Notes under the pieces: model-generated
Told to the model about the DNA's origin: nothing
Seen by the model: only the letters and a program-made list of their open reading frames with translations
The model's database searches: none
In this document: piece after piece, positions 23,330-35,778 of the stretch
How positions within the stretch are numbered: position 1 is the stretch's first letter
Layout of the letters: every line of letters starts with the position of its first letter
Program-made: the position numbers and the translations under genes
Source: Deroplatys truncata
Lineage: Eukaryota; Arthropoda; Insecta; Mantodea; Mantidae
DNA: 64,000 nt
Direction of reading: 5' to 3'
NCBI GenBank assembly: GCA_030765065.1
Contig: CM060975.1
Coordinates: forward strand, 164,644,993-164,708,992

Positions 23330-24825
23330 ATATGTATAATTTCTCTAAAATGTTTTATTTGCTATTGCTTTGGCTCCAGTAATATTCTCGACATCCGTTT
23401 TAGCAAGTTGCAGCTGTTTTAGATTCTATTTAAGTATACATACATCCACTGTGCAATAGAATATGCTACGCTTCAGTTTAGTAGCTTTGCAAGATTTATA
23501 ACTCTTTATGTGTCGTTTGCAGATTTATTATTAATCTTATTCGTTTAATCTGCATATTGACAAAGTTGTGATAAAATGGTAACATAACTGAATGTTAATG
23601 TTGAGGGAAAGGTGCCTATAAATTTTGTGCTTTTTCTCTACTATGTATTGATTCACTCTGATAATAATAAGCATAATTTATACACACAAAAAATAAATAA
23701 ATAAAACGCTTCCACCTTATATAAGACAGCTTTGTAATATAATTTATAATAAGAAAAAAATACTTGTATTTATAAGATCTAAATCCAAATGAACCAAATT
23801 TAGAATTTATAATGCTGATTTGTAACAGGTCTCTAATTTTAATTTACTACTTAGAATGTAACATTACATGTATGCCAATCAAGTGCCCAATAAACAAAAC
23901 TCTCCATATTTATACACTCCTGTGAACAATGGATGAACCTTAATGTAAAGAGACCGGAGGAAAACAATATTGAGATTTTGTCAACAGTAATCTCACTAAA
24001 GGTTTTGAATTATTTAGAGAAAATCAAAATTCGCAAGGGATATAATTGATTCTGTCATTATTATAAACGCATATAAAATTAGAATAAATAAATACAATCA
24101 AATATTAATTGACTAAACTAAAAGACAAAATGCAATTTTCGTGACTATGTATGGGGGAAACAAAAAGGTGCAGAAACGGGGAAAAACACAGAGCAGTTTT
24201 ATAGTAGCGTATGGAAAATATACAAATAATTGTTAGGGAGATGATATAATGTGGGTGCAAGCAGCCATTATTGCTTGAAACACATCGTTTCGTACCCTTT
24301 TGTTGGTCAAAAGTAGTATGACGTAGTAAGAGTGAAATGGTGGAAAATAACAATTCCATTATTAACATACGGAACTGAAAATTAAATTCTTATCAAACAA
24401 GTTAGAAGAGTAGAGGTGGCGTATATGAGTTTACTAAAACACTTGCTGGTTACAGGTTGAAAGTTAAAAGTTCTCTTCTTGATATCATGGCACCTCTGGG
24501 CAGAAGTAGCATCGACGTCTGTGAGAAGAGATAAAGCCGCGCTCCATTACAGTGTTCCATAATCAACCTGCGACAGAAAGTATTTTTTTAAATTTATTTT
24601 ATTTTATGTCACTTTAACGTACAAAATGATAGACATATCGCCAGAATATGTTGGCAACAGCATTTACAGCTATAAAAGCATTTTAACATTATCTACTACA
24701 GTACAATTTCACAAGTTTCAGTAAGAGGATTTATTTACATTGTATTTCATTATATAAATTTGTTATTTTTAAGGAATTTAGCTTTTATTATATGATGAAT
24801 TATTGAGAGCCTCTTGAGGTACGGT
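23330..24825. other. No recognised feature
   Basis: This is AT-rich sequence. I see no duplicated block, RNA gene or protein-family signature. Confidence 0.4.
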
Positions 24826-24829
24826 AGAT

Positions 24830-25190
24830 TGCGTTATACTCGCTGGTGTTGATACCGCAGACACTCGGAGAGTATGTGGCATACAGAAATCGCAGTGTGG
24901 CAGATATTACATTCTTGATGAGCTCTCTTATTCAGCAGATGGAATAGTGTGTGTAAAAAGTAGTCTGGTGATGACAGCCTAGTCTTGCCATCTCAATTTC
25001 TGTTGCGCAGTGCTGTTTAATTCCGTGTAGTTTGCTAGGAGATTCCATAATCTTCTGGATACATATTTCGCAGCATCTTTTTGAGATAAGGGTATCTGTT
25101 CATGTATATGGAGTCACGTGGCTTCCTTAGCTGCGCAGTCTGCATCGCCAGAAATACTCTGATATGAGGGTACTTAAGCTCAGAAATAAT
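24830..25190 (-). pseudogene. LINE C-terminal region with Cys-His knuckle
   Basis: On the minus strand RKPRDSIYMNRYPYLKKMLR is followed by a decayed stretch and then RAHQECNICHTAISVCHILSECLRY. The CxxC...H...C pattern with HILxEC is the C-terminal knuckle of I/R1-type LINE ORF2 proteins, where it follows RNase H. Stops interrupt it. No reverse transcriptase part is adjacent. Confidence 0.6.
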
Positions 25191-26112
25191 TGGAGCGAAC
25201 AGATTTGTTCTCCGGTAAATGCAACGGATCTAAAGGTCTAAACCACAAGGTGTTTATGATGATTTGTTATTAGCAAACATGGGAATTTCTAAGCATTAAA
25301 ATCCGAAAGGAAATAAAAATTAACTGTTACTGGAGTATAGACGGGGACGCAAGTAACAACAAACTATCCACATTCCTAGTACAGTTTTTCGGAGTTGGCG
25401 GCACCACTCAAACCGGTTTTTACTGCATTTTAGCTACCCTCGGCCGTTGTTGCTTTGCATTCTTTGTAGTGATAATAGATTAATGTATATAACTTGAAGC
25501 CAATTGCTTGATTATTAGCATTATTGCCTCACCTAATATTACTAGTAATAAGTTAATGGCCACATTTGAGTAAGAGTTTTTTTAAAAATATAATTGCATA
25601 CTCTATTTACTGTTATTGTGCGCATTCATATCGCCACAATATGCACCACACTTAACTGCTTTTATGTTCAATTTAACTGTACACTCGTGGATGAACAGAA
25701 TTGCTCTTCATTGTACCTAGTTTAATTTTTGCACAATACTTAATTTTAATACTTTTTTATTTTTAGCTGTACTAATTTAAGAGGAGTTATATATGGTGAA
25801 ATTGTCTTTTTTGAGAAAGCGCCTTAAATGTTTTACCTCTTGTTGTTAGTTTCACTCCCTCACGCACATTTTATTAGTCTTTTTGTTTTTTTTTTGTTTT
25901 AGCAGATTTATTCGAAATGTATGTACGCTCATAATTATTTATTTATGTTTATCAGCAGGCCCCACCACAGTGGTAATATTACATGCATTACTTAACCCAT
26001 TTACATTATATATTATTAATCTTAACTTATTTACACGATATAAATCCGCGTTATTACATCATGTATATATTAATATATAGTAATGTTTTTATGTATTTCA
26101 TAACGTTTTATG

Positions 26113-26413
26113 TACATAGCTCATTTGGTGGAGCACCTGCCTGCTGTGGGGGGGGGGGGGTCCCGGGCTCGTTTCTAGCTGGGGGTGGAAATTTTTCTAG
26201 CCAAGATTATTCCCTGTCCTCCCCCAGATTCTGGAAGTATGAATGAGTGTGTGAATGTGCGCGTGATCGAATGACTAAAGCCCAAAGTTTACTAGAAACT
26301 CAAAGACAAGCGAATACGAGTTAACACCATTACCTATAGGCAACAATATGTTCCAATGGAAAGGCCACCGATAAGACCATTGTAATTAAAGGCGGGATAT
26401 AAATGAAACTTTA
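26113..26413 (+). mobile_element. SINE-A, copy 1
   Basis: A tRNA-like head (ATAGCTCATTTGGTGGAGCA, then a G run of about 14 and a damaged B box) is followed by a body shared with 32278-32579 and 47700-48003. Body landmarks are CAAGATTATTCCC, GAAGTATGAATGAGTGTG, ACGAGTTAACACCATT, CAATATGTTCCAA, GGCCACCGATAAGACCA and TAATTAAAGG. The tail is ATAAATGAAACTT. RNA polymerase III boxes in the head would drive transcription; movement depends on a LINE. Confidence 0.85.
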
Positions 26414-26419
26414 AAAAAA

Positions 26420-27390
26420 GTATTTCTAAGATGCTGGCTATTTTCCTGCTTTGTGTATTTCATTTTTCAAAACATTTCTTACTTGTTCTTGTATTTCGTA
26501 GTCGTAGAGGAGATGGTGTACAGTCTGCATTGCTTTCCAACATTGGCAGGTTGGATCGTTTATAATTCCTATTCTAAACAAGATGTACTTTATTTTTGCC
26601 GTGTCCCATTATTAATTTTGTAAATTCTGAAGTTATATTAATTTTAAGTTTTGTTCTATCTCTAAGAAATGGAAAGAATTTCTTTACAGGCAATTCCTTT
26701 TACTGTGCTGTTGGCATAGGAAAGACTGCTCCATTATATATAGCTGTTAATGTTTTATAACCCAATCCCCACTGCAATTGTGCTGCTCGTCTTAGCATTT
26801 TCATAAGTTGTTTGATATAACTTCAATGCGTTAATCAAAATGTAGTTTACAATAATTGAAATGTATTCCTAAGTACTTCATTTCTTAGACTTCCTTGATA
26901 CGTTCATGGTTCACGTATATGTTATTATTTTTGTTTGCAGATGTCCGTTTCCTGGGGACATTCCGTTTCCCAGATGTCCGTTTCCGCTGTAGACTTGGAT
27001 TCATTAAATGTGATTTTATTATTTTTAGTCATTCTTCTATTTTTTTAATGGCAGTATTGGCATAATATTTTTATTCAATGTCAGTATCACCTCTTAAGTT
27101 GAGTGCTAAGTCATTAGCGAATGCAATGACCCAAGAGTGGTTTGAGAAGTTAAGGTTCAGCAGTGAATAATTGTACATTAAGTTCTAAAAACCAGGGCCG
27201 CTACAGGATCCCTGCGGATATCCCTTAGTTACCTATTTTGTCGCTCTGAGTGTATTTACAAATAACATTTTTGATGTGTTGTTAAAGTAATTCTTTACTA
27301 AGATGTACAGATATTTTGGACATTTAAACAATTTTAGATTGTATAATACTTGTCCACCATTCCGCGTCAAACATCCCTTCACTCTCATAG
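26420..27390 (-). pseudogene. Jockey/R1-type LINE reverse transcriptase relic
   Basis: Read on the minus strand from 27390: YNLKLFKCPKYLYILVKNYF; NTLRATK; VTKGYPQGSCSGP; NSWVIAFANDLALNLRGDTD in shifting frames; MKYLGIHFNY; FLCQQHSKRN; and the C-terminal DPTCQCW. PQGSCSGP and FADDLAL (here FANDLAL, with one catalytic Asp lost) are reverse-transcriptase blocks of the R1/Jockey/I lineage. Many stops are present. Its 3' end abuts SINE-A copy 1. Confidence 0.8.
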
Positions 27391-27394
27391 TTAT

Positions 27395-27560
27395 ATTGCA
27401 TCCTTGGATGACACTCAACAAAATAATACCAAAAAATAAATACCATTTCTAAGGTTGATTTATACAGAGGACCTCAAAATATGTCTTTCCGTTGAAATAT
27501 TGATATCGAGTGTTTTGTTAGAATACAACATTTCCTCTAGTTACATAGGTAAGCAGTAGA
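27395..27560 (+). repeat. R-family fragment (copy 5)
   Basis: Pieces in R order are TTGCATCCTTGGATGACACT, AATACCAAA, GAGGACCTCAAAATATGTCT, TTGATATCGAG and CATTTCCTCTAGTTACATAG. The middle is deleted. Confidence 0.6.
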
Positions 27561-28189
27561 TAAAGCATTGAGGTTAATTTGTTTTCGTTGTAAAGGGACA
27601 TAATATCTCCTACAATCCTATTTATTGAATTTTCAGTCATTAAGAATGCATTGATTTATAGAGATAGGCATAGGAAACATACGGGCAAGGCCTCCAACCA
27701 GTGAAGCATGAATCAAGACCTTACACCGACCTCAGGAGAAACAATGAGAATGAAGAACCGAGGGGGAGGGGCTTTAGATACGATAGCTCGAATATTTGAG
27801 ATCCCCTTGAAGGTTTCCTGGGATACAAAATATACTTTTCACTCTGAGATTTTTTAAAATTCTTATTTATTTCATATCGGTACATCCTGAAACAATCTTA
27901 AAGGTTTCATATACTCCAAACATTACTCACGTTTTAAAACATTAATGACTGCATTTTAATACGCAATAATTCAACAACTATGAACACTTCTTGATAGTCG
28001 AATATCACTTGGTTATTTGGAAAGCGACGCAGTCTCCACCCCTTTTTAAATAGCTGGAGAACTCTGACCAGAATGTGATACCTCTATTTTTCTTAAGGTT
28101 AGGAACGCAGCTCTAAGAGCAATACAAAAGTAGATTATTTACACTGCACTTATTTGCTTTACATCAGTGAAGTTTATGCTTAATTTAGC

Positions 28190-28500
28190 TTAGGAGGAGT
28201 TAGGAGTAGGCAGATGGAAGGGCCTCCAGCAATGGAGCACAGCATCACAAGTAGGCCACAGTGGTCCCTTTCTACTTCCAACGTGACCCCTAGGAGGAAG
28301 GGATGAAGTGGGTACCCGAAAGGCGATGTGCGCTAATGAGGACGGAGTCCCTAACGATTCCAGTATGGTGCCAATCCTGATGACGGTTAGCTCTGCCTAA
28401 ACCAGTCGCAACCCCTGATTTGTGAGTGGCAGACGAGACAGCTCCCAGGAAGGGGAGAAATCTTTTAAAAGCGCAAATTCGCCTAGTCCTACAACCCATA
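28190..28500. repeat. GC-richer block, repeat-like, family unknown
   Basis: This 300-bp block is richer in G and C than its surroundings and holds phrases such as AGGAGGAAGGGATGAAGTGG and TACAACCCATATACAGC at its end. No second copy is in the window, and no tRNA-like head is clear. It may be an untranslated part of a LINE or a SINE relic. Confidence 0.3.
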
Positions 28501-28743
28501 TACAGCTGAGGTGAAGCAGATAAAAGGAAATGATGAAGAGAAAATTCATGGTAGAAGGGAAATCACTCCATCATTCGCCTACCGACCTGGGCAATCCACG
28601 AAAAAAAACATGATCAAAGTGGCCGGCGAGAATCAGACCCAGACATCTCGAATACAAGCCATCTCGCTCGGTGTTAATATGGCCTTCTTTTACTCCATAG
28701 ACGATAAACAATTCCCTAATGGTAGTTTTCAAACGTGTAAATT

Positions 28744-29036
28744 TAAGTTAAATTGAGATTCATTTATGGACGCTCTTTAACTATTATGGTCCTTAGCGTC
28801 CAATTCTATATTGGGCGTGAAAGACCGATAACATTGCTGAGACCTCTTTATCAAGTTTGAGATTCTTTTACTTGCCGTAAATCAAGAACACGGAAACACC
28901 AGCTTTACTTCCCTTCCGAAGAAAGCCATGCTAAGGATTTTTACGCCAATAAGATCCATCGCCCTCCGCCGGATTTGAACCCGATACCTAGAGAACTACA
29001 GGGTAGCACGGTACCACTAGATCACGGAGGACAACT
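28744..29036 (-). mobile_element. SINE-C with tRNA-like head and target duplication
   Basis: On the minus strand the head reads CTCCGTGATCTAGTGGTACC, and the B box is GGGTTCAAATCC, then the body shared with 20540-20735. Flanks TTTCAAACGTGTAAAT (28727) and TTTCAAAACGTGCAAAT (29037) form an imperfect 16-17-bp target-site duplication. This supports insertion as a LINE-mobilised SINE. Confidence 0.85.
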
Positions 29037-29734
29037 TTCAAAACGTGCAAATCCTTTATCGTCCACTTTGTATTTAGTTTTCTTTAAAATTTTTCTCTGA
29101 GAATATTAGGCCCTTTATACTGTAACGTGTCTTATAATTGTCATAAAACTGAGAGCTGACGGCTTCAGTAATCATCATTTGTGAGGCAACCTGTGTATTA
29201 TACTGTAAAAATGTGCACAGCAAATGCATTGCAAATTTTTCTTTATTTCAGAATTGAATATAATAGCTGCAATTATTGCAAATTGCATGTGTTTAGAAAA
29301 TCGACACCAATAGAATGCAATTTGTAACGCCCCCCTTCCATGGGCTGTTCAAACACCTCTCGTGTACTTGCACATAAAGTGAATCATCACGACGTAGTTT
29401 AAACTGAACGTTTCGTGTTTTCTTATTGTACCACTTCACCAATATAACTACAGGGATTTCCACTTAAAAAATGCTGCTCTAAAGGTGTGAACCATGGCTC
29501 TACTATAAATTTAACTGCACGTTTTAAATAGACGTCTTATTCTTCCCCTAGTTTTGGTTTCTTTTGTCTTTCTTTCTTTGTTTTCAAGCAGTAGTGACTT
29601 TTGCCTGTGCTGTTGGAGTCACACCGTTTGTGGTATTAACAGATTTCTAATATATTCGGATGTGAAATTATTAAAATGAATTATTTGATTTTCAATTCTT
29701 TTTACTTATTTATTTATTTACTTATAGTATAGTT

Positions 29735-29965
29735 GGTGCCACACGCAGTTGACACTGGTGATACACACAATGAAATAATATTTGTGAAAGAAAGTTTGGG
29801 AAGGAAACCTTCCAGGTCTAAGCTTAGGGTACCTGCCCGGCATTTGCCAGTTATGGGGACTGAAGGAAACCTAAGAAAACCTCAGTCAGGCAGGTCGTTC
29901 CTGGCGAAATTTGAACCACGGACCTCCCGTTCATGAGTCCGTGTCTGATCACCTCGGCTACGTGT
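29735..29965 (-). mobile_element. SINE-D, tRNA-like head
   Basis: On the minus strand GCCGAGGTGATCAGACACGG resembles an A box, followed by ATGAACGGGAGGTCC and the B-box-like GTGGTTCAAATTTCG. The body includes CTGACTGAGGTTTTCTTAGG and ends near 29735. It has no second copy in the window. An R copy follows directly on its right side. Confidence 0.65.
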
Positions 29966-29967
29966 CG

Positions 29968-30760
29968 GTCTATGATTTTTATTTTCTCTAACATGTACCC
30001 AGTAGGTAGAGAAGATATTGCATTCTATCCAAAAATTCGATACTGAGATCTCACCGGAAACAATGTTTTGAGGCCCCCTGAGTTCAAATAAAGCATTTTT
30101 GGAAACATCATGTGTGTGTATGTGTGTGTGTCTGTAAACAGCATAACTCAAAAACGAAACCTCGGATAATAGCAAACTTGGTATTTAAGTTCAGTACCTT
30201 CCAAGGATGCGACATAGAGATTAAAATAAAAATCGCCCCCATTCCAACTATCCTTCATATGGAACAGTTTTCGAAAGTTTTGATTTTCTAAAAAATGGCT
30301 CTTAACGATTTTGATTAAAGTACTCTATATTAAAGATATTTACTTGATAAATAAAATGTATTTCTCTGGGAGTAGCCTATGATGTCCTCCTCATTCGGAA
30401 TGAATTTTATATAATCTTGTAGAACTGGTTAACGTTAAGCGATAGGCAAAAACGTACTACACAAAAAAATGCAAATGTCTTTAAAACACATAGTTTACTA
30501 CAAATGCTTTTTTTTGTGTTTTTTGTAACATAAGCTGTTTCTGAGATTTCCGTTATTAATGGTTCGAATTGTTCATTGCTTGGCCACTCTTTTGAAGTCC
30601 TGTTAACATTCAGTTGCTTCTCGCGATTCGATTGAAACAGTATGGAATTTTAGGGTAGTTGTAGATAGAAAATAAGCTTTAGTAGGAATAATTTGTATAT
30701 TCATTAATAAACGATAGAGGATAGAGAAACTCATGTGAATGTATCACATTAGATTTTTAA
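29968..30760 (-). repeat. R-family repeat, copy 6
   Basis: The copy starts ATTTTCTCTAACATGTACCC and AGTAGGTAGAG, then CATTCTATCCAAAAATTCGA, GATCTCACCGGAAACAATG, GTGTGTGTATGTGTGTGTGT at the expected microsatellite site, GCATAACTCAAAAACGAAAC, CTTCCAAGGATGCGACA, GGCTCTTAACGATTTTGATT, GTAGAACTGGTTAACG and CTCATGTGAATGTATCACAT. It is one of the most complete copies. Confidence 0.85.
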
Positions 30761-31639
30761 ACAATTAGTTGCATACATTTATCTTGAAGACATATTCCTG
30801 TCGGTTTATATGGAAGTAAATTGAAACTCTTAATTATTTAATTCCTTTGTGTAAAGGATTTATAATCAGTTGAATTTAATTTGTATATATTGTTGTTATT
30901 ATTATTGTTAAAGTAAGAATGTGTAAGATATTTTGTCTTGTGAATTTCAGTATAAAATTTGAATCCATATCAAAAGTATGTGCTTACAATAGCACAAAAA
31001 GTTCTGTGATGTTTTAATTTCAATGTTATTTGCATAAACTTCGTAAGATCTGAAGCTTCTAGCAGAATACACATGTACACAAAATTTCGGCAGTGCTCAG
31101 TAAACAAAGTCATCCTCAAAGAACATCCGGTTATACAAAGGACAATACTTGCATTTGCCTACAACACAGAATATGAATTATATTAACATTGTTTCATGTA
31201 ATATAGGGGATCAAAAAGAAGGAATGTAATACGTTTATCTTAAACAGAATCTCGCTACTAATGAATAACAGTCTACTGTAACAGATGCGTATACTAGCTA
31301 TTCGGTTTAAATCAAATCGACGTGCAACACGCACGCGCAGGTCACGAAAGGAATTTATTACGATAAGAAAATTATATAAGCTCTCGAGCACGTAGAAATG
31401 CATACCTAATAGAGTATACACGACTAGACAGTTCATTAATGATGGCAGTTATTCTTAAAGGGTGAAAATAAATTTATATTTTGATCGTCAATTCACTAAT
31501 TTTTATTACACATTAATGAGTAGTATAAGCATTCATGCCAACTTTTAAACTATATTTAAAATGTCTTATTTCTTTAGCTCTGACCTTAATTTTCAACGTT
31601 AGATATTTGGTTGGCTACTTGTATATGCTTATTTTCGTA

Positions 31640-31850
31640 ATACTATGTGAAATGAACATACAGAGTGGCACTGTTTGGAAAGAGCGGGCGAAAGAACAGT
31701 AATGCTGAAATTGATCAGGAAGAACAAATGAAATTGGCTGGTACAGTGAAAGGGAAGAAACTTTATACTGAGAGATGAAGTGGAAAGAATAATAATTAGG
31801 GAAGAGGTTTCGGAGCCGAAACGGACTATAATTGGCAAGTATTATAACAT
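31640..31850 (+). pseudogene. Probable LINE C-terminal remnant
   Basis: In shifted frames: LIRKNKWNWL, then ILRDEVERIIIREEVS. This resembles the layout RRNKWIGHxLRR...ILEGKVEGKRxRGRxR found at LINE ORF2 ends. It is short and weak. Confidence 0.35.
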
Positions 31851-32277
31851 ACTTGCCAGCAATGCATGAGAAGATTTAATTTGTTGTTTGCATTCTGCTT
31901 TTTTAATTGGAAGAAAGTTTACAGAATATAATTCACAGTATGTGGTTTGTGCTTGACTATTCATCACCTCATCATATTATTACCACTAAAGCAGTTTTAG
32001 AGCAAGAGGTAATGGACATACTCATTCTGAGTAAAAAAAAAACACTTCTTGGTGATTGTATGTTCAGGATGCCAGAAGCTGAACGCTTCTGTTAAGAAAA
32101 TGTAATGCAATATTTCGATTAAACTTAATAGATTTGCTCATCTCATATAAGCAACATGCAAATTTTCTTCTATATGTTTGGCTTTCCAATGAGCAAAAGC
32201 TCATATACATATATGTCCCAGGAAGGATGAGGTGGAATTACTGTATTAGAGTTATTTAGCAGAATAAGTTTAGGTCG

Positions 32278-32579
32278 GCTGGCCCGGTAGCTCAATCGGT
32301 AGAACACTGCCTGCTGTGCACGGGCTCCCGGAATCGATTCCCGGCTGGGGGTGGTAATTTTTCTTTAAACAAGATTATTCCCTATCCTCTTCAGAGTATG
32401 GAAGTATAAATGAGAGTGTGAATGTGTGTATAATATAATGATTAAAAAAACAAACTTTACTAGAAACCCAACGACGGCGAATACGAGTTAACACCATTGC
32501 CTATATGCAGTAATATGTTCCAAAGGAAAGGCCGCCGATAAGACCACTGTAATTAAAGGGAAAGTATAAATGGAACTTG
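32278..32579 (+). mobile_element. SINE-A, copy 2 (best preserved head)
   Basis: The tRNA-like head is well preserved: CCCGGTAGCTCAATCGGTAG (A box) and GGAATCGATTCCCGGC (B box). The body matches copies 1 and 3 in order: AACAAGATTATTCCCTATCC, GGAAGTATAAATGAGAGTGT, ACGAGTTAACACCATTGCC, GGCCGCCGATAAGACCACTG and TAATTAAAGGG. The sequence is still complete enough for Pol III boxes to be intact. Confidence 0.9.
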
Positions 32580-32592
32580 TATATGTATATAC

Positions 32593-33438
32593 AGAATAGA
32601 CCATTTAAGTTGAGACTGTACAATATCTCCAAAACTAAGCGTTGTAGAAAGAAATGACTTGAATAAAAGTTGTTTGATATTATGCGGGGAAGAGAATGCC
32701 ATTAGTTGTGTTTTGTTTGGAGGACTTTATGATGGTCATTTTAGGGTCAATTTAATTTTTTTAAAACGAGAACCTACAATTAGGGTGAATTTAAATGAAC
32801 TCTAAAAACGCCATCACAACGTCCTCCAAATAAAACACGATTAATGCCATTTAGTTTCCCTCATAGTATTAAGTAACTTTTATTAAAGTCATTTGTTTTT
32901 TATTACTCTATTTTACATCACTTTAACTACACAGTCATATCGCGACGGATCTGTTAGTGGGTAACTCTTAGATCGAGGTGTGGCGGACAGTTAGCTTTCT
33001 TGGTCTCATCACTGTAACCACCCGCTTGACGTGTTCACAGAGACCCTAGTGCATAGCAAATGGATCTTCTGCTTCGTGCCGTGAAGATGGCAATAGGGTG
33101 CCAACCGGTCTAAATGCTGTTTTCATGTAGAAAGTAAGGTCTCATCCCTGTAACCATGCCATCTTGCTTCGTCACATGTCCACAGAGACATAGCAGCCGG
33201 ATCTTCTGCCTCGTGCCGTGCAGATGGCATTATCTTTTTACAAGAGGATATTGTCGTGAATATTTATTAATGATACTTCATTGGTTACCGTTGAATTTAT
33301 TAATTTTAAAAAGAGATTATGTTTTAATTTGATTTTAAATAGATAAATTAATTTACTTAAATAGTTTATCATAAAATTATGATTTGTGGTAGCTTAGTTT
33401 TGAAGATATTGTACAGTCTCAACGTAAATGGTCCACCC
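32593..33438. mobile_element. Fold-back DNA element with split right arm
   Basis: The left arm (32593-32740) is complementary to two separated blocks. Its outer 48 bp pair with 33390-33438 (GACTGTACAATATCTCC and CCAAAACTAAGC on the left; GCTTAGTTTTGAAGATATTG on the right). Its inner 90 bp pair with about 32812-32905 (GAATGCCATTAGTTGTGTTT against AAACACGATTAATGCCATT). About 480 unrelated bp (32906-33389) separate the two right blocks. Both ends are flanked by TATATAC (32586-32592 and 33439-33445), a possible 7-bp target duplication, though the context is TA-rich. No transposase is encoded. Confidence 0.75.
33002..33245. repeat. 137-bp tandem duplication inside the fold-back element
   Basis: GGTCTCATCACTGTAACCA at 33002 and GGTCTCATCCCTGTAACCA at 33139 start two related units. 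Each later contains GGATCTTCTGCTTCGTGCCG or its near copy with GATGGCA. The unit sits in the 480-bp segment that splits the right arm. Confidence 0.8.

Positions 33439-33478
<40 letters not shown>
33439..33478. repeat. (TA)n microsatellite
   Basis: TA repeats follow immediately after the right end of the fold-back element. Confidence 0.95.
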
Positions 33479-33488
<10 letters not shown>

Positions 33489-33519
33489 ATAATGATTAGG
33501 TCAGACGAATATTTTCATT

Positions 33520-34020
33520 CATAAAAGTAAAAGTCTAGCAAGTAAGAAGCAACAATCTGATTCATAAACTTAAAAAAAATGTTAATTTAGAAGCAAATAC
33601 AATTGTGTAGGGTAATTTGCCAAGAATAAAACTCATTTCATGCAATATAACATGAGTTATTCAGAAAGTAGAAATCTGTTGTCATCTACAAAAACATGCA
33701 ATATAACATGAGTTATTCAGAAAGTAGAAATATGCTATCATTCACAAAAACTAAAACTGTAGGATTATCCAAAAACTAAAATATGAGCTTATTTGTAGAA
33801 GTGCTTTATTCATCATAAACAAAACACGGGTTCATTCCTTAAGTACAAATAACAATCTGGGGTTGTCTCTTGCAAAACCTGACAGCTTAGAAAAGAAAAT
33901 TTAAAGTCATTCAGAAAACAAAATCTCCGTTCATTCTTATGTATTCATGAAATAAAAACCCTGGGATATATGTAAACAATTCAAAACTATAGGGTTATTC
34001 ATAGAGTCCGTGGGTTATGA
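33520..34020. repeat. Degenerate minisatellite, units of about 54-60 bp
   Basis: Two adjacent units at about 33638 and 33692 are nearly identical (CATGCAATATAACATGAGTT, ATTCAGAAAGTAGAAAT, CTACAAAAA). Looser copies of the theme (xxATGAG/GGGTT...ATTCAxAAAxTA) continue on both sides to about 34020. No coding is apparent. Confidence 0.65.
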
Positions 34021-34399
34021 AAATAATAACTATCGTATATCTTCAGATTAATTACTATCCATGCCCTATTCCATCTCCCAAGTGATAGGATAACCTGGAA
34101 GCAGTCAGCAGGATGAAGCATCATAGTGCTTGTAAATGGGTTTCAGGTTTGTTTTATTAAGCATATGTTTCTCTGGAACCGGTACATTAGGCTCGGCTTT
34201 CGGGTACAATTTGTATAATTTTATAATTTTGGGCTTTTTGTGGAGTGTCTTTATGAGTGGCCCTGAAACCATACAGAAGCCCTCTTTGGGTTTCCAAGAA
34301 CAGTTCAGTTTGCTGTTGTGTTTATTTCATACATGCGTTTTGCTTTTTGAGTATTTGTCAGATATTTACAAAGATATTTACATATACACATAGGTGTTA

Positions 34400-34680
34400 G
34401 CGGTTCTCGTGCTTCTGCGCCACCCTGCTGTACCCATTTGTATTGCTTTGTAGGGTTATTGGTGATATTCTCGGTGAATCTCAACTCGAGGCAGTTTGCA
34501 AACACCTCGGCTTTCTCCTCGGAAGAGGCCGAGTTGAGCGTGGAGTGCCTCAGTCTCAGTGTTGATGCTTATGTCTTAAATACCCTTAAGAAGTTCCACA
34601 AGGAGTTGTCACAATGGGTAGTACTCAGCATCTTATTTTCCCACTGCACAATTTTGTTTATACTAGCTTGACGCCGAATG
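34400..34680 (-). pseudogene. LINE ORF2, segment between endonuclease and RT
   Basis: In changing frames it reads LPQWLRNTIRRQASINKIVQ, DNSLWNFLRVFKT, SASSEEKAEVFANCLELRFT and ENITNNPTKQ. The EEKAExFAxxLExxFxxN phrase is typical of Jockey-type ORF2 just before the reverse transcriptase. Sequence homology ends near 34400, where the element is cut. Confidence 0.7.
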
Positions 34681-34877
34681 GTGTTGCGTAGCCATTGTGG
34701 TAGTGCTTTGATCTCGGGCTGGCGGGTTTGCCATCAGAGCCTCGTCAAGCGTCGCAGGCTGAGAATGAGGAGCACTACCTCGCGGTACATGTAGAAGCTG
34801 GGATGGGCTTGTGGTGAACGTGGTTGCGTTTCACTTGGTTGTGTGCAGCGAGGCAGTAAAGTTTTCAATGGTGGCGT

Positions 34878-35670
34878 CTATCTAGTATGATAGTCTGGAC
34901 TGCGCCATCTTGTGCATTTCCAGTCGATACATTCCCCGGTCTGTCTAGGCATGTTTTGAGGTTCTGAGAGGTTGCGCGGTGATGGCGCCGCAGATTTCGA
35001 AATGCACTGGCAGATAATCGGAGTCCAGGCTATGATACATAATGAAATTCTGTGAAATTGCCGCGCTTTTGTTAAGCACGAAGTCCAAAACTTCAGGGCC
35101 AAATCAGCTGAGCTGTGCCAAAAGGCGGTGTCAAGAGGGGTGTGTACCTCCATATTGACATGTTGAAAAAAAAATCGGCCAGGAACTTTTCGGCCGCGTT
35201 TGCCCGGCGTGATTGCCAACAAGGGTGCTGGGCGTTGAAATCTCCTGCAATTATAACATGATACCCTAAATCGAGAACCTTTTTAGGTCTCTTAGGAAAA
35301 AAGGTGAATTGGGGTCTGTAAAGCGTACCAGTACCACCATATTGTCATTTATTTGCATTTTCAGTGCTATGCACTCTAGAGCCTCTAGAACCGGAAGCGT
35401 AACACAAGCACGAGCTGTGTTTCAGCAGGATATCTGTACTCCCCCCTCTATCTGCCGACCCTTTCAGTGCGAAAAATGTCATATCCCTTGAGTTTAAAAC
35501 TGTACTCTGGTTGTAATTCGGTTTTGCAAATGAATGCTACTTCAATTTTGTTGCGATTCATGTAGCCCTGAAGTTCGTACTGCTTCCTGTAGACGCTATC
35601 GCCATTGCACAGGAAAATGCATGTTAAAGACATACCTCCCCTTAAGGTAGTCTTTAATCCAGAACAGAAG
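34878..35670 (-). pseudogene. LINE ORF2 apurinic-like endonuclease (pseudogene)
   Basis: This part nicks target DNA in target-primed reverse transcription. The start reads ELQGYMNRNKIEVAFICKTE, LQPEYSFKLKGYDIFRTERV, with the catalytic Glu of the usual ET motif kept as TE. After frameshifts comes GYHVIIAGDFNAQHPCWQSR, the GDFNAxHxxW block with Asp and Asn of the active site. DTAFWHSSADLALKFW then stands for the SPDxxFxxxS region. A final histidine motif (SDHxP) is decayed to SDYLPV-like sequence. Several frameshifts are present. Confidence 0.8.
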
Positions 35671-35778
35671 TAAGGAAATATGTGATGGCTTCTAATTTGT
35701 GTCCAAGTGCTCGTGCAACTCTTCAACTTTTCTAAGAATGGTTTAACATTTGGCAAGAGAGCCGGTAAGTTGAAAGAC

